From JACVRW01 sp963757815 (GTDB taxonomy: Bacteria; Actinomycetota; Thermoleophilia; Solirubrobacterales; Thermoleophilaceae), in the NCBI GenBank assembly GCA_963757815.1, contig CAVWSN010000009.1:124001-188000 (forward strand): a stretch of DNA of 64,000 nt, written 5' to 3'. The translations under genes and the position numbers were made by a program. How positions within the stretch are numbered: position 1 is the first letter of the stretch; each line of letters begins with the position of its first letter. A model generated the notes under the pieces. The model was not told the origin of the DNA and made no database searches. It saw nothing but the letters and a program-made list of their open reading frames with translations. Positions 61,846 to 64,000 of this stretch are shown one piece after another.

Positions 61846-62744
61846 ACGCCGTGCTCCGTGAGCTCGAAGAAGGCCTCCTCGAGCGAACGCGTCTGAACCC
61901 CGAGCTCCCGCAGCACCACGCGGTGCTCGGCAGCGACCTCCCCGACCGCCTCCGGCGCCACGCCGTGGACGAGCAGCAGATCCCCCGTCTGGCCGTCGAC
62001 CGCGATGCCGCGCTCGCGCAAGAGGCCGGCAAGCCGCTCGCTGTCGGCGGAGCGCACGCGCGCGATCGGCTCGCCGCCTCCGCCGAGCACGTGCTCGATC
62101 GGGCCGCTTGCCCGCATCACGCCCTTGGCGATCACCACGACCTCGTCGACCGACTGCTCAACCTCGGACAGCAGGTGGCTCGAGACGAGCACCGCCCGCC
62201 CGCGGGCGGCCTCCGCCCGCAGCAGGTCCCGCACCCAGCGGATGCCGGGCGGGTCGAGACCGTTGGTCGGCTCGTCGAGGATGAGCACGCGCGGGTCGCC
62301 GAGCAGCGCGGCCGCGATCGCCAGGCGCTGGCGCATGCCCATCGAGTAGCCCTTCACTCGGCGGTCCGCCGCCTCCGTCAGGCCGACCTGCTCGAGCAGC
62401 TCGGATACGCGCTCGGGCGAATGGCGGCCGGCGGCGGCGAGGACGCGCAGGTGGTTGCGCCCGCTCCGGCCGGGGTGGAAGCTCGCGTTCTCGAGCACCG
62501 CGCCGACGTGGGCGCTCGGATGCTCGAGCTCTTCATAGCGCTTGCCGCCGAATGTGCCGCTGCCCCTGTCGGCATGAATCAGCCCCAGCAGGCAGCGCAG
62601 CGTGGTCGATTTGCCCGCGCCGTTCGGTCCGAGGAATCCGGTTACGCGGCCGGCGTTCACCTCGAACGACATGTCGGAGACGGCCTGCACGGCGCCGAAG
62701 TGCTTGCTGAGTCCGTCGATCTCGACTGCCGCCACGTCCGTCAC
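61842..62744 (-). CDS. ABC transporter ATP-binding protein
   Basis: 300 residues from ATG 62744. Walker A LGPNGAGKSTTLRCL (~38), signature GYSMGMRQRLAIAAAL (~130), Walker B VLILDEPTNGLDPPG (~150) and the H-loop SSHLLSEVEQ are all intact. The sequence resembles the ABC-2 (drug-exporter or bacitracin-type) subfamily. The C-terminal ~80 residues are the usual subfamily tail. It is the first gene of the two-gene exporter and diverges from aconitase at 62811. Confidence 0.92.
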   Translation of the reverse strand: MTDVAAVEIDGLSKHFGAVQAVSDMSFEVNAGRVTGFLGPNGAGKSTTLRCLLGLIHADRGSGTFGGKRYEELEHPSAHVGAVLENASFHPGRSGRNHLRVLAAAGRHSPERVSELLEQVGLTEAADRRVKGYSMGMRQRLAIAAALLGDPRVLILDEPTNGLDPPGIRWVRDLLRAEAARGRAVLVSSHLLSEVEQSVDEVVVIAKGVMRASGPIEHVLGGGGEPIARVRSADSERLAGLLRERGIAVDGQTGDLLLVHGVAPEAVGEVAAEHRVVLRELGVQTRSLEEAFFELTEHGV

Positions 62745-62810
62745 GCGTGGCGCAAGCTACCCGACCGCACGGCGGGCCTTGGCCCAGGTCGGACTGGGTA
62801 ACTTTCCGGT

Positions 62811-64000
62811 GTGAGCCAGCAAGACACCTTCGGCGCCCGCTCCACCCTCGAGTCGGGCGGGGAGTCCTACGAGGTCTTCCGTCTCGACGCCCTGCAGGAC
62901 GAGTACGACGTCGCCCGGCTTCCGTACTCGCTCAAGATCCTGCTCGAGAACCTGCTGCGACACGGCGAGGACGAGGGCGTCAAGGCGGTGGCGGGCTGGG
63001 ACCCGAAGGCGGAGCCATCGACGGAGATCGCCTACACGCCCGCGCGCGTGTTGATGCAGGACTTCACCGGCGTGCCCGCGATCGTGGACCTCGCGGCGAT
63101 GCGGGACGCAATGGAGGAGCTAGGCGGCGACCCCAAGCGGATCAACCCGCTGGTGCCGGTCGAGCTGGTGATCGACCACTCGATCCAGGTGGACGTGTTC
63201 GCCGAGCGGCTCGCCTTCCAGCGCAACGCCGAGCTCGAGTTCGAGCGCAACCGCGAGCGCTATGCCTTCCTGCGCTGGGGCCAGACCGCGTTCGACAACT
63301 TCTCCGTCGTGCCGCCGAACACGGGCATCTGCCACCAGGTGAACCTCGAGTTCCTCGCGCGCGTGGTCGAGTCGCGCGACGGTCAGGCCTTCCCGGACAC
63401 CCTCGTGGGGACCGACTCGCACACCACGATGGTCAACGGGCTCGGGGTGCTGGGCTGGGGGGTGGGCGGCATCGAGGCCGAGGCCGCGATGCTCGGCCAG
63501 GCGGTGTCGATGCTGATCCCGCAGGTGGTCGGCTTCAAGCTGTCGGGCGAGCTGCCCGAGGGCTCGACCGCCACCGACCTCGTCTTGACGGTCACACAGA
63601 TGCTCCGCGAGCGCGGGGTGGTGGGGAAGTTCGTCGAGTTCCACGGGCCGGGCCTGTCGCAGGCTGCCGCTCGCCGACCGCGCCACGATCGGGAACATGT
63701 CGCCGGAGATGGGCGCCACCTGCGCGATCTTCCCGGTCGACCAGGAGACGCTTCGCTACCTCGAGTTCTCGGGCCGCTTGGCCGAGCGCGTCGAGCTGGT
63801 CGAGGCCTACTGCCGCGAGCAGGGGCTGTTCCACGACGAGAGCTCCGAGGAGGCCTCCTATTCCGACGCGCTCGAGCTCGACCTCGGCGACGTCGAGCCG
63901 TCGCTCGCCGGGCCCAAGCGGCCCCAGGACCGCGTGCCGCTGTCCGGCGCCGCCGGCGACTTCATCGAGGAGCTGAAGGATTACGTCGGCGACGAGTCGC
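62811..64000 (+). CDS. acnA: Aconitate hydratase, 3' end outside window (frameshift as read)
   Basis: Starts at GTG 62811 and reads SQQDTFGARSTL; the frame is unbroken to about 63661. Family marks are LPYSLKILLENLLRH, VLMQDFTGVPAIVDLAAMRD, VIDHSIQVDVF, VVPPNTGICHQVNLEFLA, the iron-sulfur region GTDSHTTMVNGLGVLGWGVGGIEAE and PQVVGFKLSGELPEG. An extra G near 63662 shifts the frame; without it, DRATIGNMSPEMGATCAIFP and YCREQGLFHDE continue correctly. It interconverts citrate and isocitrate. About 400 of ~900 residues are in the window. Confidence 0.92.
   Translation, partial: MSQQDTFGARSTLESGGESYEVFRLDALQDEYDVARLPYSLKILLENLLRHGEDEGVKAVAGWDPKAEPSTEIAYTPARVLMQDFTGVPAIVDLAAMRDAMEELGGDPKRINPLVPVELVIDHSIQVDVFAERLAFQRNAELEFERNRERYAFLRWGQTAFDNFSVVPPNTGICHQVNLEFLARVVESRDGQAFPDTLVGTDSHTTMVNGLGVLGWGVGGIEAEAAMLGQAVSMLIPQVVGFKLSGELPEGSTATDLVLTVTQMLRERGVVGKFVEFHGPGLSQAAARRPRHDREHVAGDGRHLRDLPGRPGDASLPRVLGPLGRARRAGRGLLPRAGAVPRRELRGGLLFRRARARPRRRRAVARRAQAAPGPRAAVRRRRRLHRGAEGLRRRRV

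Overview
High-GC window (coding GC-rich throughout, many GTG starts, genes joined by 1-4 nt ATGA/GTGA overlaps) from an actinobacterium. A Tal-Pgi fusion, OpcA beside Zwf, a CtaCDAB set, poly-HAMP and AfsR-like regulators and an LPXTG protein together suggest the Thermoleophilia (Solirubrobacterales/Gaiellales) or a relative. The taxonomic call is inference.

Layout. (1) 1-4841, plus strand: an unknown partial gene, an unknown membrane protein, an EEP-family phosphodiesterase, a Vps62-like protein and an M19 dipeptidase, tightly overlapped. (2) 4804-19241: a central carbon block, with a minus-strand ROK sugar kinase diverging from a plus-strand run of long-form 6-phosphogluconate dehydrogenase, second ROK kinase, transketolase, transaldolase-phosphoglucose isomerase fusion, short-form 6-phosphogluconate dehydrogenase, zwf, opcA, pgl and a GH15 glucosidase/trehalase. 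This is nearly the whole pentose phosphate pathway. (3) 19244-25700: a repeat element, a TetR regulator with a tandem operator, then methyltransferase, MBL hydrolase, methyltransferase, a DUF2182 remnant, aldehyde dehydrogenase and a MOSC protein. (4) 25827-30273, minus: ctaB, ctaA, ctaD, ctaC (heme A synthesis and oxidase subunits I and II). (5) 30320-33753: crotonase, MocR-type regulator and a divergent DMT transporter. (6) 33686-41703: a giant poly-HAMP hybrid histidine kinase and a response-regulator/PP2C/anti-sigma-type ATPase protein. (7) 41610-48900: MBL protein, secreted proteins, hydrolase, LPXTG protein, PAP2 and UPF0104-type membrane proteins, thioredoxin reductase, sugar-lactone oxidase. 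(8) 48897-56744: twin sulfatases, a PLP deaminase-type enzyme, a second DMT exporter, an alpha/beta hydrolase and an unknown protein. (9) 56792-60039: an AfsR-like ATPase regulator and a secreted cysteine protein that share an upstream palindrome. (10) 60056-64000: PHP phosphoesterase, ABC-2 exporter and the start of aconitase.

Many genes outside the block 5.8-31 kb are split by single-base frameshifts, nearly all of them +1 doublings of an existing base (seven in one gene). Conserved motifs continue perfectly across each break, so I annotate these as whole genes and flag the breaks. Systematic sequence error is the likeliest cause. A 45-bp core (44/45 identical) recurs in inverted orientation at 19249 and 54541, inside longer related elements. 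No tRNA, rRNA, CRISPR array, transposase or integrase was recognised. No gene-free stretch exceeds 300 bases.
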